A DNA stretch of 64,000 nt from positions 124,001 through 188,000 of the forward strand of contig JAFEKR010000034.1 in assembly GCA_019022495.1 (NCBI GenBank). The letters are read 5' to 3'. Below are positions 21,261-31,456 of this stretch, piece by piece. This DNA comes from Epichloe hybrida (taxonomy: Eukaryota; Ascomycota; Sordariomycetes; Hypocreales; Clavicipitaceae). Positions within the stretch are counted from its first letter, which is position 1. Each line of letters starts with the position of its first letter. Under the pieces are notes generated by a model. The model had not been told where the DNA came from, searched no databases, and saw only the letters and a program-made list of their open reading frames with translations. Position numbers and translations under genes: made by a program.

Positions 21261-23159
21261 ATGGATTTCTTCAAGCAAACAATGGAGCAACAGCCCTCGA
21301 CACCTCCCGCCGAAACTGGCATTCCTGGTGTACCCTCACCCCAGTTCGCTCTCCTCAACTACTTCTTTCCAGGCTATTCGATGCTCACATCCACCGCCAA
21401 TGCCTACATGGGTGCCGATATCAACGCTTACATGCCAGCTCTGATTGCCATCCTCGCCATTTTCGTCTCATGGAACTATATCAAAGATCAATTTTGGGTC
21501 ATTGTCGATGAATACCTCATGTCAAGTGTCACTATCCGCACCGATGATGAAATTTACAACATGGTCATGCTCTGGCTGTCGCGGCAGAAGTTCGCTCACA
21601 ATTCACGTCATTTTGTTGCCAACACCAACATCAATTCACGAAACCGCTACATGTGCGGCTACTCCAATGACGACAGCGATGATGAGGAAGACGATGAGCG
21701 TGACACACATGTCGACGCCATTACCGGGGAATCCAGCTCCCAGAAGCAGGCTTTACATTACACCCCTTCCGTCGGCACTCATTTCTTCTGGTACAAGATG
21801 CGTCCGCTTACTTTTGAGCGTCTGCAGAATCGTGATCAAAATTTCCACTTGAGCCAGAGCGAGAAAGAAGAGCTCCGCATCTCCTGCTTGGGTAGGGATC
21901 CGCGTATCTTGAAGGAGCTGCTGCTGGAGGCTCGTCAAATCCACATGAACAAGGACGACCGCAAGGCTATCATATTTCGTGCTAATATGGCTGACTGCTA
22001 CTGGCAACGGTCCATGTCTCGCCTTAATCGACCGTTTTCAACTGTCATCCTGAATGAGGATGTCAAACAGGGCCTGATTGATGACGCTGCCGATTACCTG
22101 AACCCAATGACCCGTCGGTGGTATACAAACCGCGGTATTCCCTACCGTCGGGGATATCTACTTCACGGACCACCCGGTACAGGAAAGAGTTCTCTCAGTC
22201 TTGCTTTGGCTGGATACTTTCGCATGAAGATCTACATTGTCAGCTTGAGCTCCAGCGTCGCCACTGAGGAAAACCTGACCACTCTCTTCCACGACCTTCC
22301 TACCCGTTGCGTAGTTCTCCTCGAGGATATCGACAGCGCTGGCTTGACACACACACGAGAAGATACTTTGGCACCATCTGCCGCCCCGGAACCCGCTACT
22401 GCGGGCAGTCCCGCCAACGGCTCAACTCCAACTCCTAATGGCCGCGTTTCCCTCTCGGGCCTCCTCAACATCCTTGACGGCGTTGCTTCTCAGGAAGGTC
22501 GCATCCTCATCATGACAACCAACCACATTGAGAAGCTTGACAAGGCGCTCATCCGTCCCGGTCGTATTGATATGGTTATTCCATTTGACCTAGCCGACTC
22601 CACCATGGCTGCGTCCATCTTCCGTGCCATCTACGCTCCGTACGAAAACGAAACTGCATCTGAATCGGATGAGAAAGACGCCGATGTGACCGCATTGGAG
22701 GTTCGGCTTGCCAAAAAACGTGCTCAAATCAGTGAGCGCGTCAATGAACAAGCTAGGATCTTCGGCGAGAAGATGCCCCCGCTAGAATTCAGTCCTGCCG
22801 AGATCCAGGGCCTGCTGCTGAGACACAAGCGCGATCCTGAAGGTGCTCTCAACACCGCCGAGCGCTGGGTTGTGCAGATGCGCAATGATAAGAAGAGGGA
22901 GATGGCAGAAAAAGAGGCTGAGAAGGTTAGGCAGGAGGTGGAGGTGCGTAAGAAGAAGCAGGCAGATGAAGAGAAGGGGGAGAAGAAGCAAGAAGAGGAG
23001 AAGGAGAAGCAGAAAGATACTAAGAAGGAGAATAAGGAAGTAGTGGAGGGAAAGACAGGCCAAAAAGAGCAAAACAAGCAGGATGAGAATATCGCCAAAG
23101 ACACCGCGAAGCTTGATCCAAACACCAAGGCTTCCGACTCTGGTTATGGAACACCTTGA
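21261..23159 (+). CDS. BCS1-like AAA ATPase
   Basis: This is an intronless gene of 632 residues. The start is the ATG at 21261 (context CATCATGG); the frame runs on upstream but only through a GTG. The order is an N-terminal hydrophobic helix (about residues 55-75, PALIAILAIFVSWNYI), a BCS1-specific N-terminal domain, then one AAA module. The AAA module has Walker A GPPGTGKS at 303-310, Walker B VVLLEDID with E355/D356, sensor-1 MTTN and the arginine-finger region RPGRIDM. A low-complexity insert rich in Ala/Thr/Pro sits after Walker B. The C-terminal 100 residues are a Lys/Glu coiled coil. Yeast Bcs1 moves folded Rieske protein across the mitochondrial inner membrane. Filamentous fungi carry several divergent paralogues, and the long charged tail suggests this is one of those rather than the orthologue. 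Confidence 0.92.
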   Translation: MDFFKQTMEQQPSTPPAETGIPGVPSPQFALLNYFFPGYSMLTSTANAYMGADINAYMPALIAILAIFVSWNYIKDQFWVIVDEYLMSSVTIRTDDEIYNMVMLWLSRQKFAHNSRHFVANTNINSRNRYMCGYSNDDSDDEEDDERDTHVDAITGESSSQKQALHYTPSVGTHFFWYKMRPLTFERLQNRDQNFHLSQSEKEELRISCLGRDPRILKELLLEARQIHMNKDDRKAIIFRANMADCYWQRSMSRLNRPFSTVILNEDVKQGLIDDAADYLNPMTRRWYTNRGIPYRRGYLLHGPPGTGKSSLSLALAGYFRMKIYIVSLSSSVATEENLTTLFHDLPTRCVVLLEDIDSAGLTHTREDTLAPSAAPEPATAGSPANGSTPTPNGRVSLSGLLNILDGVASQEGRILIMTTNHIEKLDKALIRPGRIDMVIPFDLADSTMAASIFRAIYAPYENETASESDEKDADVTALEVRLAKKRAQISERVNEQARIFGEKMPPLEFSPAEIQGLLLRHKRDPEGALNTAERWVVQMRNDKKREMAEKEAEKVRQEVEVRKKKQADEEKGEKKQEEEKEKQKDTKKENKEVVEGKTGQKEQNKQDENIAKDTAKLDPNTKASDSGYGTP

Positions 23160-24027
23160 TTCGATTCCGTGGACTCTTTGTCGTCAATCATTTGAGTTTA
23201 CACATAGCGCTGGCGTTGGACATGTGGTTCGCATAGATGCGTATAGTCACGAAGCTATATTTCATCTTTACTTGAAATGAGCTGGCGAAACGACGTTGCT
23301 TATCTTTTTTTTTCTAGCCTAGGTTAATATTATACCATGCTTGATGTCCACACGGACAAGACACGGAGAACAAGAAAGGTAGTAGTTTCCAGAACAGAAC
23401 CTGAATAGAACCTGTTCGAACCGCCAGGGTAGCGAATCCAGCAAATCGCTCTCTCTTCTAATGAATTACCAAATAAAGAACCATTGATCCAGAGGTCCAG
23501 AAGTATCCACCAGAACTCCGTACATATGTAGATGGAGTCACGTCGCGATGGAGTCAATTGAGTGATCAGTGGGACGCGCTTGTTCAACAACAACAACAAC
23601 AACAACGACGACGACAGCAACGACAGCAACAAGGACAGGGAGCAAAGCGAATGAATCCCACTGCCGAACAGCTAGGCCTCGGAATGTGCCAAGATTGCTG
23701 GTTCATGCAATCTCGCCAAGAAGTTTGGGGGTCCACGTCTCTCGTGTGCTCGCAAGATTACCCCTCAAAGTCGCCGTGTCCAGCGGTAGAGGGTTCAGAG
23801 GGAGTTGGAGTGTCGTACTTCAGGCCGATCTGTCGGGGGCTGGCTGGCTGCCGAAACCAGCCGCGAACAGCAAATCGCATGGAACGGCCGAGAGCGAGAG
23901 AAGGCAAATGAAATGTCAGTAATGAGATGCGGGAGTCAGACGACAAAGTCTTGAAACCAGACGTCTTAAGTGGGGGTGGCCAGGCGATGCGTGGTGGCGC
24001 GTAATGCATCAATATTTCGATTCTGGC
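23160..24027. other. Intergenic, includes (CAA)n tract
   Basis: This is the downstream region of the BCS1-like gene. A CAA/CGA trinucleotide tract occupies 23585-23632 and opens spurious poly-Gln and poly-Thr frames. No gene is supported. Confidence 0.5.
23585..23632. repeat. (CAA)n / (CGA)n trinucleotide tract
   Basis: About seven CAA units pass into CGA and CAG-containing triplets. This is a simple-sequence repeat in non-coding DNA. Confidence 0.85.
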
Positions 24028-24068
24028 CCCAGCGGATCAGCAGATCTCCACTCTCCTGGCAGCAAATA
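24028..24068 (+). repeat. Left copy of a ~40-bp direct repeat
   Basis: It begins CCCAGCGGATCAGCAGATC and is repeated in the same orientation at 24637-24677. About four differences are visible and all are C/T or A/G transitions. The pair brackets an AT-rich island. Confidence 0.8.
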
Positions 24069-24214
24069 TCGCTACGTGGCACGTGGCTTGGGCAAAGATG
24101 TTTTTAGAAGGCATGAAGGTAGGGAAGGTGATTGAATTAAAGCTGATTTGTATTATACAAATGGAAGGGCAAAAGCTCCTGTCTTATAGAGAGAGTAGTT
24201 AAAGTAAACCTTAT

Positions 24215-24516
24215 ATACACCCCCTGAATTATTTTACAAATCTACATGACAGGGGTAAATAAGCCGGTGAGATATCAGATAGGAAATAGAGGTAACAGGG
24301 GCTAGGATTAATAGATACATGTACCTTAGTTTCTTAGTAATATATATTGAAAATAATATACGGTTTTATAGCCTTTTATCCCCTATTGATTTTCCTTATA
24401 GCCCTCTAAAACAGTAAAAGGGTTAGCTATATTACACATACAGCTAATCGCAGCTGTTAACGAGGGACGAATAACCGGGGCACGTAGATGTGTAAAATAA
24501 TCCAGGGGGTGGTGTA
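24215..24516. mobile_element. AT-rich inverted-repeat element (MITE-like remnant)
   Basis: The arm TACACCCCCTGAATTATTTT (24215 onward, about 40 bp) is mirrored by 24475-24516 on the other strand. The arms differ by a 3-nt gap and several transitions. The roughly 300-bp interior is clearly AT-richer than its surroundings and has no useful frame. This fits a small non-autonomous transposon that has lost C:G pairs, as after repeat-induced point mutation. The ends are approximate. Confidence 0.65.
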
Positions 24517-24636
24517 CTGTACACTTCTTATTCAAAGATACATAGTATGTTCTTTCGAGGTGCGTTTCAGCTTCCCTGATACGGTCCTAAGCGCATAGCG
24601 TTCGCGATCGGTCATATTACCCGCGGTTGGGCAACA

Positions 24637-24677
24637 CCCAGCGGATCAGCAGATCCCTACTCCCCTGGCAGCGAACT
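24637..24677 (+). repeat. Right copy of the ~40-bp direct repeat
   Basis: It matches 24028-24068 in the same orientation, 609 bp apart. This copy keeps C where the left copy has T at three positions. Confidence 0.8.
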
Positions 24678-25004
24678 GTGCCTCCTGCCAGGCGTGCCAG
24701 TTGTGCTGGCCTGATGCTTATTACTGTTGCCATCAATCTTAATTTCGCTGGCCATTCAGAGACGAGGCGGTGAAAACCTGCCATGTCGTGCAATGTAGGC
24801 GGGACCCGGACCGGCGCGGGAAGAAAAGACGACTCGGCCAAACTTCGTCTGAGTTTTGGTGGGACAATGACCTTGCTTGCTGGTTGCTGCTCTCAAAACC
24901 GACCCTCCACCCACCCATCTCTGCGCTTACTCTCTCTCATTCCACATTCTTCCCCCCCCCCCCAACTTTTATCCCGCTGCTGTACACCAACAATTCGTTG
25001 CAAT

Positions 25005-26746
25005 ATGGCTTCCCGTCCCCAGAACATTGGCATCAAGGCCATTGAAATTTACTTCCCCAGCCAGGTACGCTGCTGTGCCCCTCGCTTCTCCTGAGCATGC
25101 TGAGGAGGCCCGGTCCAAAACTTCAAGTTGCCCCTTAGTCGCCGACATCGCTAACCTTCTATCATTTCGTTGGCACGCCTGCAGTATGTCGAACAGAGCG
25201 AACTCGAGAAGTTTGATGGCGTCGCTCCTGGAAAATACACCATTGGCCTCGGCCAAACCAAGATGAGCTTCTGCGATGATCGTGAGGGTGAGTTGTGACC
25301 CCTCCCATGTGCTTGCCTGTCTTGTGTCCTTCCCCGCCTGTGAAGACGGCAAGAGCAGCACATTCACGGCTGCCAATCCGCATTGGAATCCTGCAGTGAG
25401 CTGATGTGATTCTATTCCGTGCACAGATATCTACTCGCTCGCCCTCACCGTCACCTCGAACTTGCTCAAGAAGTACAACATCGACACCAACTCCATTGGT
25501 CGTCTGGAGGTTGGTACCGAGACCATCTTGGACAAGTCCAAGTCGGTCAAGTCGGTTCTGATGCAGCTGTTCGGAGACAATACCAGCGTGGAGGGCGTCG
25601 ACACCGTCAATGCTTGCTACGGCGGTACCAATGCCTTGTTCAACAGCATCAACTGGGTCGAGTCATCCGCTTGGGATGGCCGTGATGCCATCGTCGTTGC
25701 CGGTGACATTGCTCTTTATGCCAAGGGCAATGCTCGTCCTACTGGCGGCGCTGGTGCTGTTGCCATGCTCATCGGACCTGATGCCCCCGTCGTTATGGAA
25801 CCTGGATTGCGAGGTACCTACATGCAGCACGCCTATGACTTCTACAAGCCCGACCTGACCAGCGAGTACCCCTACGTCGATGGCCACTACTCCATCAACT
25901 GCTATACCAAGGCTCTGGACGCAGCCTACCGTGATTACTGCAAGCGCGAGGCCAAGCTCGCCAACGGCGACGGTCACGCTAGCGGCACCGATGCCAGCAA
26001 GACTCCTCTCGATCGCTTCGACTACCTTGCTTTTCACGCTCCCACTTGCAAGCTTGTTCAAAAGTCGTATGCTCGCTTGTTGTACCACGACTACCTCGCC
26101 AACGCCGATGCCCCCGCTTTCGCTGAGGTGGCCCCTGAGCTGCGTGACATGGATTACGAGAAATCTCTGACCGACAAGGTCGTCGAGAAGACTTTCATGG
26201 GTCTCACCAAGAAGAAGTTCCAGGACCGCGTCCAGCCTGCTACTCAGGTTGCCACCATGTGCGGCAACATGTACTGCGCCAGTGTCTGGGGTGGTGTTGC
26301 CAGTCTCTTGTCCTTTGTTGACCCCAAGGCCCTCGAGGGCAAGCGCATTGGCGTCTTCTCATATGGCTCCGGATTGGCTGCCAGCTTCATGTCCTTCCGT
26401 GTCAACGGCAATGTTGAGTCCATTTCCAAGAACTTGAACATCCCCGCTCGTCTGGAAGCCCGTCGTGCCGTCCCCCCCGAGACCTTTGACGCCGTAAGTC
26501 AACTTTCCTCCTTCTCTTTTCCTCTCTCTTTTTTTTTTTTTTTTTTTTTTTTTGACTGTCTTGTACATACAACCTGCAACTTTGCTGACGATGATGTTCT
26601 GCCACCAGATGTGTGAGCTCCGCCACCAGGCTCATCTCAAGAAAGACTACATCCCCAAGGGTGACCCTTCCACCACTATCCCCACCACCTACTACCTCGA
26701 GAAGGTTGACGACATGTTCAAGCGCGAGTACAAGGTCCAGGCGTAA
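25005..26746 (+). CDS. ERG13: Hydroxymethylglutaryl-CoA synthase
   Basis: Four exons, 25005-25064, 25185-25287, 25427-26493 and 26609-26746, give 455 residues. Donors are GTACGC, GTGAGT and GTAAGT, and phases agree. The enzyme condenses acetyl-CoA with acetoacetyl-CoA to HMG-CoA, the second step of the mevalonate pathway feeding ergosterol and isoprenoids. The N-terminus reads [13 protein letters not shown]. The active-site block [11 protein letters not shown] carries the nucleophilic Cys118. [19 protein letters not shown] and the later [23 protein letters not shown] and FSYGSG segments follow the family closely. Length is normal for fungi. The third intron holds a run of 25 T. A DHCR24-type sterol reductase gene lies convergently 0.7 kb downstream. 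Confidence 0.97.
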
Positions 26747-27428
26747 ACTTGTCACACGCAGAGACGAGTTACTGAAATGACAAGAAGTAAATTAGCCATG
26801 CTGTTTGGATCATGTTCCGCATGACGCAATATGGCAAATAGACCCTTGTACACATTATCGGCGGCAGATCTCCGACCACGGGGAATTTGTGGATACTGCA
26901 AGAAAACCGGCGCGATCGGTCAGGAATGACTGTTCATGACGGAAATTCACGTATCAAGGATGCATCAGGGCATGTGATTGGGATATCATAGAAGTCGTGC
27001 ACACAAGAATGGTGCATGTTTGAGAATGGCCCCTCAATTGAGCTATATGGGACATCTGGCTTTGGACAGGCGAGGTATTCCCATGGCTTGTGTAAATACT
27101 ATATATATACATATAGTATATACGGGACCTCGAAGGCAAAGTGCAAGTGGAACGAGAAAAAGGTTATCTTGGGTCAAAGGTCGTAGATGTCTGGGCTTTC
27201 CGAGCTTTTTGCAAAAAGAAGCAGAAGAAAGAAAATCAAATGACGAGTTAAATAGTTGAAGTATTTGCTTGTGTTGTTCGTACACACATTGCGTCTATCG
27301 CAAATGTTTCGATAATCTATGGTATCTATTCTATTAATACAAGGTTGCTAAGCACATGAATTCGCATGGTTTTCTTTCTTTTCCTTTCTTTTTTTTTTTA
27401 GAAAAAAAAAAAAAGGAGTTGCCTTTTT
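26747..27428. other. Intergenic between convergent HMG-CoA synthase and sterol reductase genes
   Basis: The 3' flanks of both genes lie here. A T-run (about 27388-27399) followed directly by AG and an A-run (27402-27414) makes a T/A hairpin-forming palindrome 15 bp past the sterol reductase stop. It may act in 3'-end formation. A small TATA repeat lies at 27100-27122. No gene is supported. Confidence 0.5.
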
Positions 27429-29000
27429 TCACGTGTCGTCTTTGTACTTCCATTCCGCGCGACCGTGCAAATGATGGTCCCCGCTCTTGATGGCCTGCCA
27501 GATGCCGTAGAGCCCACCGACGGGCCACCTGGTCTTGAGAGATTGTCTCGCCTTGTTGCGCTCCTCCCGCGCGGCGTCGACGTCGATGCGGACCTTGTCA
27601 TGCACGGTGGGCAGCGTGGTGGCGTGGTACTTTTGGCGCAGGCGCTCGTACCAGGCGCGGTTCTCGTCGTAGACGCGCCAGAAGTCGTCGTGATCGTAGT
27701 ACGTGTGGGCGTACAGCCACTTCCTGCCGCCGAGCTCGACCAGCTTGTCCTCGAGGGCGCGGTTCTTGGCGACGAAGTCGTCGTGGTCGGCGGGGCCCCA
27801 TCCCCAGAGGCCGATGTTGAGCATGTCCTTGGGCGCCGTGGACCCGTCGGGCGCCGTCGTCTCCGTCTCGCCCGTGTACGGGTGGAAGGTGGGAGGGAGG
27901 GTCTGCTTCAGGGGGCACAGCCAGAGAGGCCAGATGTCGAAGGTGTCGGTGGCGTAGCGGACGAGTTCGTCTGCCCGGGAGTAGGGGAGGGCGAGATCCT
28001 GGACGACGAAGCGCGCCGACTCGCCAGAGGCGTGGAGCGCGCGGTACAGCATGCGCGTGTGCGTGAAGTCGTCGAGGAGCCAGCGGGTGAAGCTGTTGAA
28101 GGGGACGTGCTTGAAGTATGTCCATCCCTGGGCGCCGACCCAGAAGCCTGCGCGGTCGTACCGGAAGAGATATTCTGCCAGGGGGATGTAGTCGACGACG
28201 ACGACGCCGCTGGTCGTGGTCGAGCCTGGTGACGACGACACCGAGGAGGCGGGAGAGGCCATCGTCTTTTCCTTGACGTGCAGGTAGTACCACGGGTCGC
28301 GGGCCTTGCTGAACGTCTGGACTCTGGCATCGGCGGGCTTCTCGTCCGTCATTGTTCCCGTGATGATGACGCCGTGGTCCTTGGAGAACAGGATGCCGTC
28401 CACGTAGTCGTTCTCCGGGTTCTGCGTCTCGAGACGCACCTTGTCGACGGCCTCGGCCACACTGCCCGTGCGATGATATGTCGTTCGCACAAACTTCTTG
28501 GCCTCGATCAGCTGGAGCTCCATGAGGGTCGTGACGCCCAGGGTCCCCACGGCCCCGGCGGCGCCTCGGAACAGATCTGGCCTCTCCTCCTTGGACGCCC
28601 TCACGACGTCGCCGTTGCCCAGAACCATCTCAACATGGTTGATCGTGTCGTTGAAGAAGCCGTGCCGGAAGGAGCTGCTTTCGCCGGCCGTCCCGGCGTA
28701 GCCACCACCGGCGGTGATGCCGGGGAACTCCATCACCACGGGGGGCACGAGGCCGTGGCGCAGCGTCGATTCCACGAGCTTGTCCATGGGGACGTTGGGC
28801 TCGACGAGAGCTGTGCGCGTGGCGCGGTCGACGCCGATGACATTGGACAGGGCGCTGATGTCGACGACGCGGGCGCCGGGACGGGGACGTGGTCGTGAGC
28901 TGTTGGTAGAGCCGTGGAAGATGCGGTAGCTTTCTTTCCTGTCGAAGAAGCCGCGGACGGCGGCGGCAATCTTGCCCACGGCTTGCTTGTGGCGCTCCAT
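27429..29000 (-). CDS. FAD-dependent Delta24-sterol reductase, DHCR24/DIMINUTO type
   Basis: A single GC-rich exon of 523 residues runs from the ATG at 29000 to TGA at 27429. The N-terminal half is a FAD-binding (PCMH-type) domain with LVEPNVPMDKLV, a glycine-rich ITAGGGYAGTAGESSS loop and DLFRGAAGAVGTLG. The C-terminal half has the family blocks WLCPLK, LYAHTYY and EFW-like DFWRVYDENRAWYERLR. In animals and plants DHCR24/DIM reduces the sterol side-chain 24(25) double bond. Fungal ergosterol carries a C24 methyl, so the substrate here may be an ergosterol intermediate or another sterol. There is no N-terminal transmembrane helix, unlike the animal enzyme, so the protein may be soluble or only partly similar in role. 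An Ala/Ser/Thr-rich insert lies mid-protein. Confidence 0.87.
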   Translation of the reverse strand: MERHKQAVGKIAAAVRGFFDRKESYRIFHGSTNSSRPRPRPGARVVDISALSNVIGVDRATRTALVEPNVPMDKLVESTLRHGLVPPVVMEFPGITAGGGYAGTAGESSSFRHGFFNDTINHVEMVLGNGDVVRASKEERPDLFRGAAGAVGTLGVTTLMELQLIEAKKFVRTTYHRTGSVAEAVDKVRLETQNPENDYVDGILFSKDHGVIITGTMTDEKPADARVQTFSKARDPWYYLHVKEKTMASPASSVSSSPGSTTTSGVVVVDYIPLAEYLFRYDRAGFWVGAQGWTYFKHVPFNSFTRWLLDDFTHTRMLYRALHASGESARFVVQDLALPYSRADELVRYATDTFDIWPLWLCPLKQTLPPTFHPYTGETETTAPDGSTAPKDMLNIGLWGWGPADHDDFVAKNRALEDKLVELGGRKWLYAHTYYDHDDFWRVYDENRAWYERLRQKYHATTLPTVHDKVRIDVDAAREERNKARQSLKTRWPVGGLYGIWQAIKSGDHHLHGRAEWKYKDDT

Positions 29001-29398
29001 TGTGGTCTGGGGGCCTTTTTTTTTTTTTTTTTTGAAGAGGGACGAACGAGGTCAAACTGCATGTGGGGATGGATGCATTTTCCGCCTCACGTGTGGGATG
29101 CAGCAAATGTTCAGATAATATGCCACCAGACGAGCGATTGCCAGGGCAGGAAGACTCGACCATTGGGTATTCCTGGTCCAGTGGATTTTTACCTAGCTCT
29201 GGTGCTCGTGCAATTATCTGATATTCAAAAGCATGCCTAATTCTTGTCACTCGAATGGGAACAGAAGTAAGTCTTGGAGACTTCGACGCGTCAGCTCCGA
29301 TTGCGATCCTAGGCTCAACCAACGCTTGGCCCATTTGACACGAGGAACAAAAGAAGATTACGAATGAGATGGATGGTTTTTCACAAGGGAGATACGAC
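29001..29398. other. Intergenic, promoter of sterol reductase gene
   Basis: It begins with an 18-base T/A run right at the reductase 5' UTR (about 29015-29033). Short frames on both strands have no support. Confidence 0.5.
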
Positions 29399-29403
29399 AA
29401 AAA
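29399..29403 (-). terminator. RNA polymerase III terminator (T5)
   Basis: On the minus strand a run of five T begins 20 nt past the tRNA 3' end. This is a minimal Pol III stop signal. Confidence 0.5.
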
Positions 29404-29422
29404 TGAACAACGAGAATCTCTA

Positions 29423-29496
29423 CTCCTCCGGAAAGGCTCGAACTTTCAACCTCCTGATTAACAGTCAGACGCGCTAGCCAATTGCGCCACAGAGGA
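29423..29496 (-). tRNA. tRNA-Asn (anticodon GTT)
   Basis: A 74-nt intronless tRNA is encoded on the minus strand. The acceptor stem TCCTCTG pairs with CGGAGGA (one G-U), leaving G as discriminator. The D-arm is GCGCAATTGGCTAGCGC. The anticodon loop CTGTTAA gives GTT (Asn). The T-arm holds GTTCGAGCC. A and B box sequences are intact. CCA is not encoded, as expected in eukaryotes. Confidence 0.96.
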
Positions 29497-29874
29497 ATTC
29501 CTGCTCTAACGGCACGAAATTGTGCAATATAAAAAAGAGGGTCACAAAAAGTATGTGTCCATTCTATTTCATATCAATTTCAATGGACACAATTTCTATT
29601 TTCGGATTGGTATCTTCTGCTGAGAGCTATGGATTATGTAGTTCGACTCGAGTAAGAAATAAAAATAGAGGCGCTGGAACAAGCAAAGATTATATTACTG
29701 TCAATCACGCTTGGGGCACCACGCTCCGTCATTTCGAAGACAAGCCGTTCACGCCACCCGAATGATGCATGTCCCTGTCAGCCACTTATGTGACTCGTAC
29801 ATGTAAATCTCACACAGTGCAAAAAGCGTGTAGTCCGTACATGTTGCGAATGCATGCACATGCATCCACCCACC
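29497..29874. other. AT-rich stretch 5' of tRNA-Asn
   Basis: This roughly 380-bp stretch includes a perfect 10-bp inverted repeat, TGTGTCCATT (29554-29563) with AATGGACACA (29582-29591), that could form a hairpin. It may be a small insertion remnant of the kind often found beside tRNA genes. No gene is supported. Confidence 0.4.
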
Positions 29875-31456
29875 CTACAGCTTAGCATTATTCGGTATCC
29901 AAGCCTTGGTCTCGGCCACAGCATCCACAACCCTCTGCCTGAACGTCTCACCCGACACATGGCAGAGCTGGTCAAACTCCAGGGGCGTCTCCTCCAGCGT
30001 CTTGGCCGAAACCGTCGTCGCACTCGAGACCAGGCTCCGCGGGTCCTCCACAGCCCGTTGGATGAAGCCCGCCCAGCTTGCCATGCAGCGCTTCGACTCG
30101 GCCAGGTTGAGCAGCGTCATGGCAAAGCAGTGCGGCATGGCCTCGTACTCCTCAAACACCATGGTCACGCCGTCCCTCCAGAGCTTCTGCGCCATGAACT
30201 TGTTCTCGTACGCCAGTCTTTCCCACCCTGCGCAGAAATACACGGGCGGAAACCCGGCGGTCCAGTCCCTCCTCATGACGGGCGACACCAGCGGGTGCGT
30301 CATCAGGTCGTCGGCCGCATACATGTACTTACGCGGCGGGCTCGCCGGCCATATCGCGCACGGTTCGAGACCCTCGCGGCCCATGTCTCCCGGGGAGCAG
30401 AGGTAGTCGAATGCCTCTGGGGTTTTGCCATAGTGCGGCCCCGAGCCGTGGGCAATGTCCAGCCACGGGGAGTTGCAGGCCGTTGCGGCGGGGATGGGAA
30501 TCTCGCGCTCCTCGCCGTGCCACACGATGTGCTCGCCCGTGCGATTCAAATCGACAATGACTTGGATCAAGGCCATGGTCAGGTTGCCTCCGGCACTAAA
30601 CACACCCAAAACAAAGAGCAGCACACGTGTCAGTATATATATATATATGGGGGGCAAGAAGAGCCGGGGAATCTTACCTGTCTCCGGCAATGACCATGTG
30701 CTCCGGCTTCACGGGCTCATGAAACGACCCCGGGGGCGGGTAAAGCAGCGTCAGGTATGCCACCAGGCAGTCGAGAAGCGAGGCCGGAAAAGGGTTCTGC
30801 GGCACCAATCTGTATCGCACGGAGAATCCTCGCCCACCAGTGCTCTTGGCCAGCTTCTTCACCGTAGGTCGATGTGTGGACGGGTCCAGGAACGCGTGTC
30901 CTCCGCCATGGAGGTACAGGATCGTCGTCGGGGCCCTCGTCTCCTTGACGAGCTCGTCATATTTCTCCTTTTCTGACATGTCGGGCTGCGCCTCGTCGTC
31001 TTTCGCGCCGGCTCTGTATCCCGTCCACTCGCCATACACTGGGACAAGGTCGGGGACGTTGATGACGGGAGCAGGCACATCCGGGTTGTTGAGTGCTTCA
31101 ATCGCCTTCCCCAGAGCTGCCTTGACCGACTCGGACTCTGGCGGCACGGGAGCCGTGTACTGGCTGATCCACATGCGCCCCTTGATGGGCAACTTGGGCA
31201 ATGTGCGGGCCTGGATTTTGGTAAAGGTTCTGCTTCTGCCGTCCTTGGGAGCAATCAAGGTCCGGAGAAAGGCCACTGTTAATGCGCTGCGCAGATCGTT
31301 GTACGGCGACGTCTCTGAGAAGTTGAGGGAGTGTGAGAGGGAGACCCGCGCAAGGAGTGGGATATACGTCACGGCGAACCAGAACATTGACGATACTGGT
31401 GGGCGCTTCGGTGACTGAGGGACAGGTTGTTCGATTGGCGACGAGGAGCCCGCCAT
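29875..31456 (-). CDS. Alpha/beta-hydrolase, HSL-type esterase/lipase
   Basis: Two exons, 30678-31456 and 29875-30595, are joined by an 82-nt intron (GTAAGA donor, TTTAG acceptor) to give 499 residues. The start is the first in-frame ATG after a stop (MAGSSSPIEQPV). An N-terminal hydrophobic segment (about residues 23-38) may anchor it to a membrane. The hormone-sensitive-lipase signature HGGGHAF forms the oxyanion hole. The nucleophile motif GDSAGG is split by the intron inside the Ser codon (AG|T). A late acidic residue and the His in EAMPHCF complete the expected triad. Members hydrolyse short acyl esters, steryl or xenobiotic esters. The substrate is not deducible here. Confidence 0.87.

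Noticed and set aside
27465..28232. 255-codon plus-strand frame over the sterol reductase gene
   Set aside because: Codon-bias shadow of a GC-rich gene. Val/Gly/Asp/Glu-rich with no features.
29854..30693. 279-codon plus-strand frame over the esterase gene
   Set aside because: Antisense to exon 2 and its intron, which encode recognisable hydrolase motifs on the minus strand.
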